Shown here one piece after another: positions 41,544 to 50,482 of a stretch of DNA of 64,000 bases. A model generated the notes under the pieces. It worked only from the letters and a program-made list of their open reading frames with translations, did no database searches and had not been told where the DNA came from. Source of the DNA: Pseudomonas serboccidentalis (GTDB lineage: Bacteria; Pseudomonadota; Gammaproteobacteria; Pseudomonadales; Pseudomonadaceae). The position numbers and the translations under genes were made by a program. Each line of letters opens with the position of its first letter. The first letter of the stretch is position 1. The DNA lies in contig NZ_CP101655.1 in NCBI RefSeq assembly GCF_028830055.1, forward strand, positions 2,600,498-2,664,497, in the 5' to 3' direction.

Positions 41544-41900
41544 TTACTCGGCTTTCAGGCCGTCAGCGGAAACCGCTTTGACGCCTTTGATTTTCTTGGT
41601 GATGTTCACAGCCGTGGTTTTCTGAGCTTCGGTGATGGCGACATCGGAAGACAGGGAAACCACACCTTTGTTGGTTTCGACTTTGATGTCGGTACCAGGA
41701 ATGCCTTTTTCGGTTACCAGGTCGCTTTTGACTTTGGTAGTGATCCAGGTATCGGAAGTAGCTTCTTTAGCCTTGGTCATTTCACCGGCAGCCAAAGTCA
41801 TTGGAGCCTGGGTAGTCTGAGTGGTTTGTGCAAATGCACCGGAAGCCATGGTCAGGGTCAGCGCGGTAGCAGCAGCGGCAGTGATAGCGAACTTCTTCAT
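41544..41900 (-). CDS. BON-domain periplasmic protein
   Basis: 118 residues. A signal peptide ends at AFA-QT (about residue 24). A Thr/Ala-rich linker leads to one BON domain (TWITTKVKSDLVTEKGIPGTDIKVETN... KGVKAVSADGL), an OsmY-like fold linked to phospholipid or envelope interaction and stress. OsmY itself has two BON domains; this has one. It is transcribed alone, probably from the sigma-54-like promoter about 70 nt upstream. Confidence 0.88.
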   Translation of the reverse strand: MKKFAITAAAATALTLTMASGAFAQTTQTTQAPMTLAAGEMTKAKEATSDTWITTKVKSDLVTEKGIPGTDIKVETNKGVVSLSSDVAITEAQKTTAVNITKKIKGVKAVSADGLKAE

Positions 41901-41965
41901 ACGAGTAACTCCTGTTTTTCTGGAAAGTCTGCTGGTTGTCTTGTCAGCAGGGTTACTGGAGATGT

Positions 41966-41981
41966 TGCGAAGGCTGTGCCA
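41966..41981 (-). promoter_or_regulatory. Sigma-54-like promoter upstream of the BON gene
   Basis: On the minus strand TTGGCACAGCCTTCGCA: GG at 41980-41979 and GC at 41968-41967 with 10 nt between, and a full TGGCAC -24 box. The -12 box is TCGC instead of TTGC. The predicted start is near 41955, with a 55-nt leader. Confidence 0.6.
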
Positions 41982-42027
41982 ACTTTTCGAAAGACAATAA
42001 TCCCTTATAAATCAATGAGATATGAAT

Positions 42028-42088
42028 CATGCAAATTTTCGAAATCATGCAATTTGCATGACCACTGAATAAACGACATGCAAGTTGC
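42028..42088. promoter_or_regulatory. Palindrome CATGCAA-T-TTGCATG with two imperfect copies
   Basis: A perfect 15-bp palindrome at 42046-42060, with related half-palindromes CATGCAAATT at 42028 and CATGCAAGTTGC at 42077. The centre of the perfect copy is about 100 nt upstream of the predicted BON transcript start, as expected for an enhancer of a sigma-54 promoter. Confidence 0.55.
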
Positions 42089-42144
42089 GGCTTTTCGGAA
42101 AGTTCCTAACACGCTGAAATTATTGAAGCTTTTTTCAACGTTCG

Positions 42145-42174
42145 AAAACAAAAATGCCCCGCATGGCGGGGCAT
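42145..42174 (-). terminator. Intrinsic terminator of pilA
   Basis: ATGCCCCG-CATG-GCGGGGCAT-type stem (42154-42174). On the minus strand it is followed by TTTTTGTTTT, 20 nt after the pilA stop. Confidence 0.88.
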
Positions 42175-42194
42175 CTCTGACCTTGTTGACTCAA

Positions 42195-42635
42195 TCAGGC
42201 ACCGGTGCCTGCGCAACCTTTAGGCGCGTAGTCCGGGTTTACGGTCGAAGCACAGCTCCAGACGCCCGAGGTGCTGCCAGTCGCAGCACCGGTACGGGTC
42301 AACGTGATGGTTTTACCCAGCACCGGACCCGGGGCATTCACCAGTGTGCAGGTTATAGTGCCCGCACCCGTCGAGGCGGTTCCCGATGCCGCCAGTGTGC
42401 AGTTGGAGGTGGTCGCTGTAGCGCTCCCGGCCACGAGTAGCAGCGTTGGGTCCGTGCCTTGATTGATCGTGTCTTCGAACGGCACCTTGAGCGCACTGAT
42501 TTCTGCCAGACCTGCCGTCACCTTCGAACGCGCCTGGTACTTGGAGTATTGCGGCAAGGCGATGGTCGCCAGAATGCCAATGATCGCCACGACGATCAGC
42601 AGCTCGATCAGAGTAAAGCCCTGTTGTTTTTTCAT
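42195..42635 (-). CDS. pilA: Type IV pilus major pilin
   Basis: 146 residues. The type III leader is short (MKKQQG), cleaved after glycine so that the mature protein starts with N-methylated Phe (FTLIELLIVVAIIGILA), with the conserved glutamate at mature position 5. PilD should process it. Four cysteines remain in the mature protein: two near the middle, and two at the end enclosing a C-terminal disulfide loop (WSCAS...KGCAG). The ATG at 42635 is fixed by the leader. Expression should depend on RpoN and PilSR. Confidence 0.95.
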   Translation of the reverse strand: MKKQQGFTLIELLIVVAIIGILATIALPQYSKYQARSKVTAGLAEISALKVPFEDTINQGTDPTLLLVAGSATATTSNCTLAASGTASTGAGTITCTLVNAPGPVLGKTITLTRTGAATGSTSGVWSCASTVNPDYAPKGCAGTGA

Positions 42636-42683
42636 AGACAAGCTCCATGCATGAGTCGGAATCTCATGATCTGAGAAGGGCTC

Positions 42684-42699
42684 AGCATAGCCCATGCCA
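42684..42699 (-). promoter_or_regulatory. Sigma-54 promoter of pilA
   Basis: On the minus strand TTGGCATGGGCTATGC: GG at 42698-42697, N10, GC at 42686-42685. It lies about 50 nt from the ATG, as for PilR-activated pilin promoters. Confidence 0.88.
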
Positions 42700-42804
42700 A
42701 CCGGGTGCCGGCCCCGAATACTCGGCATGAGCACGATGCGGCGGCCTTTCCTACAACAGACAACCGCACTATCTGACACTTTTTGTCACCTGCGCCCGAC
42801 GTGT

Positions 42805-42833
42805 TTGGCGCTGTCACTTGACTAGGCTATAAG
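42805..42833 (+). promoter_or_regulatory. Sigma-70 promoter of pilB
   Basis: TTGGCG (42805-42810) and TATAAG (42828-42833) are spaced by 17 nt. The leader to the pilB ATG would be about 22 nt. Confidence 0.6.
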
Positions 42834-42861
42834 TCATGAACGGCAAGCGTGCGGAATCCTC

Positions 42862-44562
42862 ATGAATGACATCGCTCTGAGCGGTCTGGCCAAGCAACTG
42901 GTACAGGCCGAACTGCTGACGGAAAAAAGCGCCCAACAGGCCTGGCAACAGGCGCAGCGCAATCGGCTGTCGCTGGTCAGCTACCTGGTGCAGAACAAAC
43001 TGGTGAAGAGTTCACAGGTGGCCGAGATCGCTTCAGAGCATTTCGGCATGGCCTTCATGGACCTCAATTGCCTCGACAAGGAAACTCAGCCCAAGGGCCT
43101 GGTCAGTGAAAAACTGGTGCGTCAGCACCATGTCCTGCCCTTGTGGCGACGCGGCAACAAGCTGTTCGTGGGCATTTCCGACCCGAGCAATTACCAGGCG
43201 ATCAACGACATCCAGTTCAGCACAGGATTGAATACCGAAGCCATCCTGGTGGAAGACGACAAGCTCACTGACGCCATCGAGAAATTTTTCGACACTCACA
43301 CCAGCGGCCTCGAAGAGATGGCCGACGTCGACCTCGACGGCGTGGATGTCGAATCCGTCGATGACAGCCGACAGGACGCCATCGGCGGACTCGATGCCGA
43401 TGACGCTCCGGTAGTCCGTTTCGTCCACAAGATGCTGCTGGACGCAATCAAGAGCGGCTCCTCCGACCTGCACTTCGAACCTTACGAAAAGAACTTCCGG
43501 GTGCGGGTACGCACCGACGGCATCCTGCGCGAGGTGGCCAAACCGCCGATCCAACTGGCCGGGCGGATCGCCGCACGCTTGAAAGTCATGGCCAGTCTCG
43601 ACATCTCGGAACGGCGTAAACCCCAGGACGGGCGGATCAAAATGCGCCTGTCGAAGAACAAGTCGATCGACTTCCGGGTCAACACCCTGCCAACCCTGTG
43701 GGGCGAAAAAGTAGTGATCCGGATCCTCGACCCGTCCAGTGCGCAAATCGGCATCGATGCATTGGGTTACGAACCGGCGCAAAAAGACCTGTACATGGCC
43801 GCGCTCAAGCAGCCACAGGGGATGATTCTGGTGACCGGCCCTACCGGCTCGGGGAAAACCGTATCGCTGTACACCGGGCTCAATATCCTCAATACCGTCG
43901 ACATCAACATTTCCACCGCCGAAGACCCGGTGGAAATCAACATGGAAGGCATCAACCAGGTCAACGTCAATCCCAAACAGGGGCTGGATTTTGCCCAGGC
44001 GCTGCGCTCGTTTCTGCGTCAGGACCCGGACGTGATCATGGTTGGCGAAATCCGCGACCTGGAAACCGCCGAAATCGCGATCAAGGCCGCGCAGACCGGT
44101 CACCTCGTGCTGTCCACGCTGCACACCAACAGCGCCGCCGAGACCCTGACCCGCCTGCACAACATGGGCATTCCGGGGTTCAACATCGCCACCTCGGTGA
44201 GCCTGATCATCGCCCAGCGCCTGGCGCGCAAATTGTGCAGTCACTGCAAGAAACCGATCGAGATCCCTCGCGAAACCCTGATCAAGGAAGGCTTCCCGCC
44301 GGAACAGATCGGCAGTTTCACGATCTATGAGCCGGTCGGCTGCGATCAATGCAACGGCGGCTACAAGGGACGCGTGGGGATTTATGAAGTGGTGAAAAAC
44401 ACTCCCGAGCTGCAACGGCTGATCATGGCCGAAGGCAACTCGCTGGAAATCGACAGTCAAATGCGTCGCGACGGTTTTGACGATCTGCGCACCTCGGGCC
44501 TGCGCAAGGCCATGCAAGGCATCACCAGCCTGGAAGAAATCAACCGGGTCACCAAGGACTGA
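42862..44562 (+). CDS. pilB: Type IV pilus extension ATPase PilB
   Basis: 566 residues. An N-terminal MshEN/GSPII_E_N domain is followed by the secretion-type ATPase with Walker A GPTGSGKT (about residues 325-332), an Asp box, Walker B VGEIRDLETAE and a His box. A four-cysteine zinc site is present (CSHCKKP and CDQCNGGYKGR). It powers pilus polymerisation. It starts the pilB-pilC-pilD-coaE-yacG run. Confidence 0.97.
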   Translation: MNDIALSGLAKQLVQAELLTEKSAQQAWQQAQRNRLSLVSYLVQNKLVKSSQVAEIASEHFGMAFMDLNCLDKETQPKGLVSEKLVRQHHVLPLWRRGNKLFVGISDPSNYQAINDIQFSTGLNTEAILVEDDKLTDAIEKFFDTHTSGLEEMADVDLDGVDVESVDDSRQDAIGGLDADDAPVVRFVHKMLLDAIKSGSSDLHFEPYEKNFRVRVRTDGILREVAKPPIQLAGRIAARLKVMASLDISERRKPQDGRIKMRLSKNKSIDFRVNTLPTLWGEKVVIRILDPSSAQIGIDALGYEPAQKDLYMAALKQPQGMILVTGPTGSGKTVSLYTGLNILNTVDINISTAEDPVEINMEGINQVNVNPKQGLDFAQALRSFLRQDPDVIMVGEIRDLETAEIAIKAAQTGHLVLSTLHTNSAAETLTRLHNMGIPGFNIATSVSLIIAQRLARKLCSHCKKPIEIPRETLIKEGFPPEQIGSFTIYEPVGCDQCNGGYKGRVGIYEVVKNTPELQRLIMAEGNSLEIDSQMRRDGFDDLRTSGLRKAMQGITSLEEINRVTKD

Positions 44563-44564
44563 AC

Positions 44565-45782
44565 ATGGCGGTCAAGGCAGCAAAAATCAGCATCTACGCC
44601 TGGGAAGGCACGGACCGCAAAGGCAGCAAGGTCACCGGCGAGCTGAGCGGGCAAAACCCCGCGCTGATCAAGGCGCAACTGCGCAAGCAGGGGATCAACC
44701 CCGGCAAGGTGCGCAAGAAATCCACCTCCCTGCTGAGTTTCGCCAAACGCATCAAGGCCCAGGACATCGCGCTGTTCACCCGGCAGATGGCGACCATGAT
44801 GAAAGCCGGCGTGCCGCTGCTGCAGTCGTTCGACATCATTGGCGAAGGCTTCGACAACCCGGCGATGCGCAAACTGGTGGACGAGGTGAAGCAGGAAGTT
44901 GCCGCCGGTAACAGCTTCGCCACCGCCCTGCGCAAGAAGCCGCAGTATTTCGATGAACTGTATTGCAACCTGGTGGATGCCGGCGAGCAGTCCGGCGCCC
45001 TCGACACGCTGCTGGAGCGGGTCGCGACCTACAAGGAAAAAAGCGAAGCGCTCAAGGCCAAGATCAAGAAAGCCATGACCTACCCCACGGCGGTGGTGCT
45101 GGTCGCGATGGTGGTCACGGGGATTCTGCTGGTGAAAGTGGTGCCGCAGTTTCAAGCGGTGTTTTCCGGTTTCGGCGCTGAACTGCCGGCCTTCACACTG
45201 ATGGTGATCGGCATCTCCGAGTTCATGCAGCAATGGTGGTGGGCGGTGCTCGGGATCCTGATTGGCGTGTTTTTCGGTACGCGTCACGCCCTGAAAACGT
45301 CTCAGGCGCTGCGTGATCGCAAAGACACCTGGCTGCTGAAAGTACCGCTGGTGGGCACACTGATGTACAAGTCGGCGGTGGCGCGTTTCGCCCGGACCCT
45401 GTCGACCACTTTCGCTGCCGGCGTGCCGCTGGTGGAGGCACTGGATTCGGTGGCCGGGGCCACCGGCAACGTGGTGTTCAAACGCGCGGTGCTGCGCATC
45501 CGTCAGGACGTCGCCACCGGCATGCAGCTGAATTTTTCGATGCGCACCACCGGGGTGTTCCCCAACATGGCGGTACAGATGACCGCTATCGGCGAGGAAT
45601 CGGGTGCGCTGGATGACATGCTCGACAAAGTCGCCGGTTTTTATGAGGACGAGGTGGATAACATGGTCGACAACCTCACCAGCCTGATGGAGCCGTTCAT
45701 CATGGTGGTGCTCGGTGTCATCGTCGGCGGTCTGGTCGTGGCCATGTACCTGCCGATCTTCCAACTCGGCTCAGCGATCTGA
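44565..45782 (+). CDS. pilC: Type IV pilus inner-membrane platform protein PilC
   Basis: 405 residues. GspF/PilC family: two tandem T2SSF domains (IALFTRQMATMMKAGVPL and VARFARTLSTTFAAGVPLVEAL), each followed by membrane helices. It links PilB and the growing pilus in the inner membrane. It starts 2 nt after the pilB stop. Confidence 0.97.
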   Translation: MAVKAAKISIYAWEGTDRKGSKVTGELSGQNPALIKAQLRKQGINPGKVRKKSTSLLSFAKRIKAQDIALFTRQMATMMKAGVPLLQSFDIIGEGFDNPAMRKLVDEVKQEVAAGNSFATALRKKPQYFDELYCNLVDAGEQSGALDTLLERVATYKEKSEALKAKIKKAMTYPTAVVLVAMVVTGILLVKVVPQFQAVFSGFGAELPAFTLMVIGISEFMQQWWWAVLGILIGVFFGTRHALKTSQALRDRKDTWLLKVPLVGTLMYKSAVARFARTLSTTFAAGVPLVEALDSVAGATGNVVFKRAVLRIRQDVATGMQLNFSMRTTGVFPNMAVQMTAIGEESGALDDMLDKVAGFYEDEVDNMVDNLTSLMEPFIMVVLGVIVGGLVVAMYLPIFQLGSAI

Positions 45783-45783
45783 C

Positions 45784-46656
45784 ATGCCTATCGACGAACT
45801 TTTCAGTCTGTATCCGCTGGCCTTTGTTTTCACCGCACTGCTGCTGGGTCTGGTGGTCGGCAGTTTTCTCAACGTGCTGGTCTGGCGTCTGCCGAAAATG
45901 CTCGAGCGCGATTGGCGCCAGCAGGCCCAGGACGTCCTCGGCCTGCCGACCGATACGCCACTGCCGACCTACAACCTGATGCTCCCGCAGTCCGAATGCC
46001 CGCATTGCGGCCACCGGATTCGCGCGTGGGAAAACATCCCGCTGCTCAGCTATCTGTTCCTGCGCGGACGCTGTTCTGCGTGTGCCGCCCCGATCAGCAA
46101 ACGTTATCCCCTGACCGAACTGGCCTGCGGCCTGCTCTCGGCCTTCGTCGCCTGGCAGGTGGGTTTTGGCTGGGCGGCGTGTCTGTTGATCGTCCTCACC
46201 TGGGGATTGCTGGCGATGAGCCTGATCGATACCGAACATCAACTGCTGCCCGATGTGCTGGTGTTGCCGTTGCTGTGGCTGGGGCTGATCGTCAACAGCT
46301 TCGGGCTGTTCGTCTCGTTGCACGCGGCGCTATGGGGCGCGGTGGCCGGTTACATGGCGCTGTGGTCGGTGTTCTGGCTGTTCAAGCTGCTGACCGGCAA
46401 GGACGGCATAGGTCATGGCGATTTCAAGCTGTTGGCGCTGCTCGGGGCCTGGGGCGGGTGGCAGATTCTGCCGCTGACGATCCTGCTGTCATCGCTGGTG
46501 GGAGCCGTTGTCGGGGTAATTCTGCTGCGTTTGCGTGAGCAGAAAACCTCGACGCCAATCCCCTTTGGCCCGTATCTGGCAATTGCCGGCTGGATTGCCT
46601 TGCTCTGGGGTGGTCAAATAACCGACTTCTATTGGCAGTTTGTCGGTTTGAAATGA
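45784..46656 (+). CDS. pilD: Prepilin peptidase / N-methyltransferase PilD
   Basis: 290 residues. The aspartic prepilin peptidase has its two catalytic aspartates in [12 protein letters not shown] and GHGDFK. A cytoplasmic zinc loop with two CxxC pairs (CPHCGHR and CSACAA) supports the methyltransferase part. It cleaves and N-methylates pilins and type II secretion pseudopilins. It starts right after the pilC stop and overlaps coaE by 4 nt. Confidence 0.97.
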   Translation: MPIDELFSLYPLAFVFTALLLGLVVGSFLNVLVWRLPKMLERDWRQQAQDVLGLPTDTPLPTYNLMLPQSECPHCGHRIRAWENIPLLSYLFLRGRCSACAAPISKRYPLTELACGLLSAFVAWQVGFGWAACLLIVLTWGLLAMSLIDTEHQLLPDVLVLPLLWLGLIVNSFGLFVSLHAALWGAVAGYMALWSVFWLFKLLTGKDGIGHGDFKLLALLGAWGGWQILPLTILLSSLVGAVVGVILLRLREQKTSTPIPFGPYLAIAGWIALLWGGQITDFYWQFVGLK

Positions 46657-47276
46657 ATACCCCTGTGGAAAAACCCTGGATTCTCGGCCTGACCGGCGGC
46701 ATCGGCAGCGGCAAAAGTGCCGCGGCCCAGCACTTCATCGACCTCGGGATCCATGTGGTCGACGCCGACCATGCAGCGCGCTGGGTGGTCGAGCCGGGAC
46801 GTCCGGCGCTGGCGAAGATTGCCGAACACTTCGGCCCAAAGGTGTTGCAGGCTGATGGCACGCTGAACCGCGCCGCCCTGCGCCAGCTGATCTTTGAAGT
46901 GCCGGAGGAACGCCGCTGGCTCGAAGCCTTGCTGCATCCGTTGATCGCCGAGGAAATCGCCCACCATCTGGCGCTGGCAAAATCGCCTTACGCGATTCTG
47001 GTTTCGCCGCTGTTGATCGAATCCGGGCAATACGCGATGACCCAGCGCATCCTGGTGATCGACGCCCCGCAACAACTGCAGATCGAACGCACCTTGCAGC
47101 GTGACCAGACCAGCGAACAGCAGGTCCAGGCGATCCTCAAGGCCCAGTCCAGCCGCGAAGACCGCGTGAGCCGTGCCGACGATGTGGTGGTCAACGACCG
47201 CGACCTCGCCTGGCTGCACAGCGAAGTCGAGCGCCTGCATCACCTTTACCTGACTTTATCCGGAGGCCAGTCATGA
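46653..47276 (+). CDS. coaE: Dephospho-CoA kinase
   Basis: 207 residues. P-loop [11 protein letters not shown] near residue 13-23 and the CoA-binding [20 protein letters not shown] segment. It performs the last step of coenzyme A synthesis. The ATG at 46653 overlaps the pilD stop (ATGA), and its 3' end overlaps yacG the same way. Confidence 0.97.
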   Translation: MNTPVEKPWILGLTGGIGSGKSAAAQHFIDLGIHVVDADHAARWVVEPGRPALAKIAEHFGPKVLQADGTLNRAALRQLIFEVPEERRWLEALLHPLIAEEIAHHLALAKSPYAILVSPLLIESGQYAMTQRILVIDAPQQLQIERTLQRDQTSEQQVQAILKAQSSREDRVSRADDVVVNDRDLAWLHSEVERLHHLYLTLSGGQS

Positions 47277-47473
47277 GCCAGATCCCGACCGTAGAATGCC
47301 CAACCTGTGGCGCCCCCGTGGAATTTACCCCCGAGAACAAATTCCGTCCGTTCTGCTCCGATCGCTGCAAGCTGATCGACCTCGGCGCCTGGGCGTCCGA
47401 AGAGCACAAGATTCCGGTCGCTCCGGATGCCGAAGACGAAATGTTCTCCGGCGATTTCGACCCGCGTCACTGA
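47273..47473 (+). CDS. yacG: DNA gyrase inhibitor YacG
   Basis: 66 residues. One four-cysteine zinc site (CPTCGAPV... FCSDRCK) is followed by [15 protein letters not shown], the hallmark of YacG. In E. coli it binds GyrB and blocks DNA binding. The C-terminal tail is acidic. It is the last gene of the pilBCD-coaE run. Confidence 0.95.
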   Translation: MSQIPTVECPTCGAPVEFTPENKFRPFCSDRCKLIDLGAWASEEHKIPVAPDAEDEMFSGDFDPRH

Positions 47474-47479
47474 TCGCGA

Positions 47480-47695
47480 TCAGGGCCGCATAAAGCCGTA
47501 GTCCTGATCGTCGTCGAGGTTTTCCGCCAGAAAGCGCAACTCGTCGGCCAGGTCTTCGGCGTTGCGCACCGTCTTGCTCTGTTGCACCACCGCGCTGAGC
47601 AAGGCGCGCAGGCTCAGGCCCGGATCGAAGCCCACCTCCTGCGCCATCTCCAGACTCTGCCGCGTTTCCTGCCTCGCCCACTCATACACACTCAT
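47480..47695 (-). CDS. Conserved small hypothetical protein next to yacG
   Basis: 71 residues, helical, with no signal or membrane helix. It starts MSVYEWARQETRQS and ends with an acidic DDDQDYGFMRP tail. Homologues lie beside yacG in other Pseudomonas. The function is unknown. The longer frame upstream runs through the intergenic region and lacks conserved features, so I use the ATG at 47695. Confidence 0.75.
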   Translation of the reverse strand: MSVYEWARQETRQSLEMAQEVGFDPGLSLRALLSAVVQQSKTVRNAEDLADELRFLAENLDDDQDYGFMRP

Positions 47696-47760
47696 GCCGC
47701 TGCTCCTGAAGGGATTTGGCCGAGCATGAAATGCCGCGCGGGAGGCGGATTTGATGTGGA

Positions 47761-48450
47761 TCAAGACTTGGGATCGTCGTCCTTCCAGGGCGCTGAAAGG
47801 TAGCGAGTGCGGTTGAAGGTTTCCAGCCACTCGGGACTGAACACCACCAGCGCGCTGATCACCATGCCGTTGATAAAGGCTTCGGGAAAAATCAGCAGCC
47901 ACAGATAGCCAAGGAAGTCTTCCAGCCATTCCGGCATGGCGAACAGGCCGTCGTACCAGAGCAGACCCAGGCTGAGCACCAGACACAGCAAGGCCGACAA
48001 CGCCGCCGCAAAGAATCCGGAACAGAAGATATACACGAACGGATTACGCGGCTGGGCGCGCTCGACAACGATCGCCACGCATTCGGTGATCAACACCGGC
48101 AGCAGGATCAGCAGCGTACCGTTGACCCCGACCGCCGCCAGATCCTGACGCCCGAGCATGACCAACCCGAGCTGCGCCACCAGACCGCCGACAATCGCCA
48201 GCGGCCAGTCCAGCAGCAGCGTCACCGCCGTCATGCCAATGAAGTGATAAGAGACCCCGGTGTCGAAATCCCTGCGCACCATCCACAACAGAAACAGGGC
48301 GAACACGGTGCCAAACAGCAGATGCTGACGGCGACTGTCACTGAACAACTCGACCCACGGCGCACGGCAGATCGCCCAGATCAGCACCGGCGCGTAAATC
48401 AGCCAGCCCACCGTCAGGCTTTCAAATGACAGCAGCTGCGCGCCGATCAT
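47761..48450 (-). CDS. Energy-coupling-factor-type transporter permease (CbiM-like, no ECF partners nearby)
   Basis: 229 residues with about six or seven membrane helices. It resembles the CbiM-like S-component group used for metal or vitamin uptake. No ATPase (EcfA/CbiO) or T component is encoded next to it, so its energy source and substrate are open. It overlaps the stop of the upstream gene by 4 nt (ATGA). Confidence 0.75.
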   Translation of the reverse strand: MIGAQLLSFESLTVGWLIYAPVLIWAICRAPWVELFSDSRRQHLLFGTVFALFLLWMVRRDFDTGVSYHFIGMTAVTLLLDWPLAIVGGLVAQLGLVMLGRQDLAAVGVNGTLLILLPVLITECVAIVVERAQPRNPFVYIFCSGFFAAALSALLCLVLSLGLLWYDGLFAMPEWLEDFLGYLWLLIFPEAFINGMVISALVVFSPEWLETFNRTRYLSAPWKDDDPKS

Positions 48451-48920
48451 GGGCGGGCCTTCTCCAGTGCCTCGTGCAGTTGGGCCGCGTCGGTGTACTC
48501 ATGTTGTTCGAGCAATCGGCCGTCCTTGAGTTGCAGCCACAGCACCGAGCCTTCGGCGCCGGGATAACGCGATGCCACCCGTCCCTCGCGGTCGAGCATG
48601 ACCCGATAGCTGTAGTCACGCATGGCCGGAACCGCGAACATCTTCGCGATCAGCGCCGGCATGCGCTGGATGTCGGCGACAAACACGGCGTGGCGCGCTT
48701 CCAGATAGCCTTTGGGCTGGTCTTTCAACGCCTGCTTGATCAGCTTGGCACCGTCCATGTCGCGCGCCACCAGCAGCGTCGTGGTGCGGTTATCGAGGGT
48801 GAACGCTTGATCGTACTGATCCAGCAGCGTCCAGGGTGCCAGCCGTTCGCCGATTTCAAGCGCCTGGGCCCACAGCGGAACAACAGCCAACAGCAACAGC
48901 CAGCGATATCTCACGTTCAA
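48447..48920 (-). CDS. Secreted thioredoxin-fold-like protein of unknown function
   Basis: 157 residues. A signal peptide ends at AQA-LE (about residue 20). The mature part shows a thioredoxin-fold-like layout (APWTLLDQYDQAFTLDNRTTTLLVARDMDGAKLI, then YRVMLDREGRVASRYPG), similar to AhpC/TlpA-type domains, but there is no CxxC pair, so it is not a redox thioredoxin. It is coupled to the CbiM-like permease gene, perhaps as a periplasmic partner. The role is unknown. Confidence 0.72.
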   Translation of the reverse strand: MNVRYRWLLLLAVVPLWAQALEIGERLAPWTLLDQYDQAFTLDNRTTTLLVARDMDGAKLIKQALKDQPKGYLEARHAVFVADIQRMPALIAKMFAVPAMRDYSYRVMLDREGRVASRYPGAEGSVLWLQLKDGRLLEQHEYTDAAQLHEALEKARP

Positions 48921-49044
48921 TCCCCTCGATTCGGCATTAATGGACGGTTTTCATCAGTCTACACCGCCCTTTCCGCCTGCCCACTGATGCTCTTTGCCGC
49001 ATGGTGCTTTCTGCTTGTCGCATTTGAACGCTAAGCTTGGGCAT

Positions 49045-49671
49045 ATGGATGACTCAGATTATTTACGCCTGCTGACCATCGCGGCCGAGCAAGCCAACGC
49101 GTTCCTGTCCAATGCCCGCAAATGGGAGCGTGAGCGTTGGGTCTGCCAGCGCCTGCTGCAAGGCTTGAACATTCCTTATCGCGCCGACGAGTTCGCCCCC
49201 GCCGGCGAGCCGCCCGACGTGCTGTTTCGCGACGCCAATTTCGAAGTGTTCTTCGTCCTCGATGAGGGACGTCGGCTCAACGACGAATGGCGCGACGAAT
49301 TGCAGCGGCGGCGCAGCGCATTCTCGCTCAGCCAACTGGTGCGCCGTGAAGCCAAGCCCCGGCGGATCCCGGCCAACGAGTTCCTGTTGCGACTGGCGCC
49401 GACCTTGCGCAAAAAAGCGCACAACTACAAGGAACGCGGCATGGATCTGGGCGAACTGGACATCATCGCCTTCGCCAGCCTCAAGCGCGAAGTGCTGGAC
49501 CTCAACAGCCACTTTCCACCACCCACCGAATATCTGCGCCAGGGCTGGCGTTCGCTGTCGCTGGTCGGCCCGACGTTCGCCCGGGTGCTGTTCGCCCATC
49601 CCGATGCGCCGGATTTCCTGCGCAGCAACCTGGGACGCAGCATCGTCTTCGATGTCGGGATCAGCCTGTGA
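49045..49671 (+). CDS. DUF1780 protein
   Basis: 208 residues, soluble. It matches the Pseudomonas-restricted DUF1780 family (DSDYLRLLTIAAEQANAFLSNA, then VFFVLDEGRRLNDEWR), which has a restriction-endonuclease-like fold in known structures. I see no clear active-site triad in this copy and do not assign nuclease activity. The ATG at 49045 fits the family start. It overlaps the next gene as GTGA. Confidence 0.85.
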   Translation: MDDSDYLRLLTIAAEQANAFLSNARKWERERWVCQRLLQGLNIPYRADEFAPAGEPPDVLFRDANFEVFFVLDEGRRLNDEWRDELQRRRSAFSLSQLVRREAKPRRIPANEFLLRLAPTLRKKAHNYKERGMDLGELDIIAFASLKREVLDLNSHFPPPTEYLRQGWRSLSLVGPTFARVLFAHPDAPDFLRSNLGRSIVFDVGISL

Positions 49672-50195
49672 CGCCGCTGCAGCAGTTGATCGCCGACGTC
49701 CCGCAGACCGGCCGCGTGCGCTGGATCGGCGTGCGCCCGCAGTCCCGTGGGCCGATGCTCGAACTCGATGCCGTCGAGGCACGACTCGAGGCTGGGTTGA
49801 CCGGCGATCACGCCCGCCCTGGAGCGCGTAACGCGCGGCAGGTCACACTGATTCAGTTCGAACACCTGGCGGTCATCAGTGCGTTGGTGGGCCGGCCTGA
49901 AGATCAACCCGTGAGGCCTGAAGATCTGCGGCGCAATCTGGTTATCAGCGGCATCAATCTGTTCAGCCTCAAGGGCCGGCGCTTTCGCATCGGTCAGGCA
50001 ATTTTCGAAACCACCGGTTGGTGTCAGCCCTGCGCACGCCTGCAAAACAACCTCGGCCCCGGCACCTTTCAAGCGGTGCGCGGGCATGGCGGAATTACCG
50101 CACGAGTGTTACAAAGCGGGATCATTCGCCTCGACGACGGTGTTTCTGTCGAACCGGTTCCGGCCAGTGGCTATGCTGCGTTCAACCCGGGATAA
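49668..50195 (+). CDS. MOSC-domain protein
   Basis: 175 residues from a GTG start overlapping the DUF1780 stop. MOSC domains bind molybdenum cofactor or handle sulfur. The conserved cysteine is in GWCQPCARLQ. It may detoxify or reduce N-hydroxylated compounds as YiiM/YcbX do, but it lacks the ferredoxin domain. Substrate unknown. Confidence 0.87.
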   Translation: MTPLQQLIADVPQTGRVRWIGVRPQSRGPMLELDAVEARLEAGLTGDHARPGARNARQVTLIQFEHLAVISALVGRPEDQPVRPEDLRRNLVISGINLFSLKGRRFRIGQAIFETTGWCQPCARLQNNLGPGTFQAVRGHGGITARVLQSGIIRLDDGVSVEPVPASGYAAFNPG

Positions 50196-50245
50196 AACCG
50201 CTGTAGCGTCCCCACCTTCAGCAACGTCTACCTGACGAGGCCTTT

Positions 50246-50419
50246 ATGACCAGCCGCCTGAAACCCGAAGACCAGAAGCATGTCGAAGAGTACCTGCAAT
50301 TGTCCCAACACCAAGTCGAGCGCCGGCCTTTCCGGCCGTGGATGCTCCTGGTGCTGGTGCTGGCAGTGACCATTGGTCTGGGCCTGCTGAGCCGACTTAT
50401 CAGTTACCTGACGCTATGA
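50246..50419 (+). CDS. DUF3094 small membrane protein
   Basis: 57 residues. A polar N-terminal half (RLKPEDQKHVEEYLQLS) precedes one membrane helix (about residues 33-49). It matches the DUF3094 family, found mostly in Pseudomonas. It lies between the MOSC gene and ndh. Confidence 0.82.
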   Translation: MTSRLKPEDQKHVEEYLQLSQHQVERRPFRPWMLLVLVLAVTIGLGLLSRLISYLTL

Positions 50420-50482
50420 GCTGCCTCGCGCTCGCTCGGGTAACCGCACCGATTTCCTTTAAAAACCTTGCGAGTTATCCCC

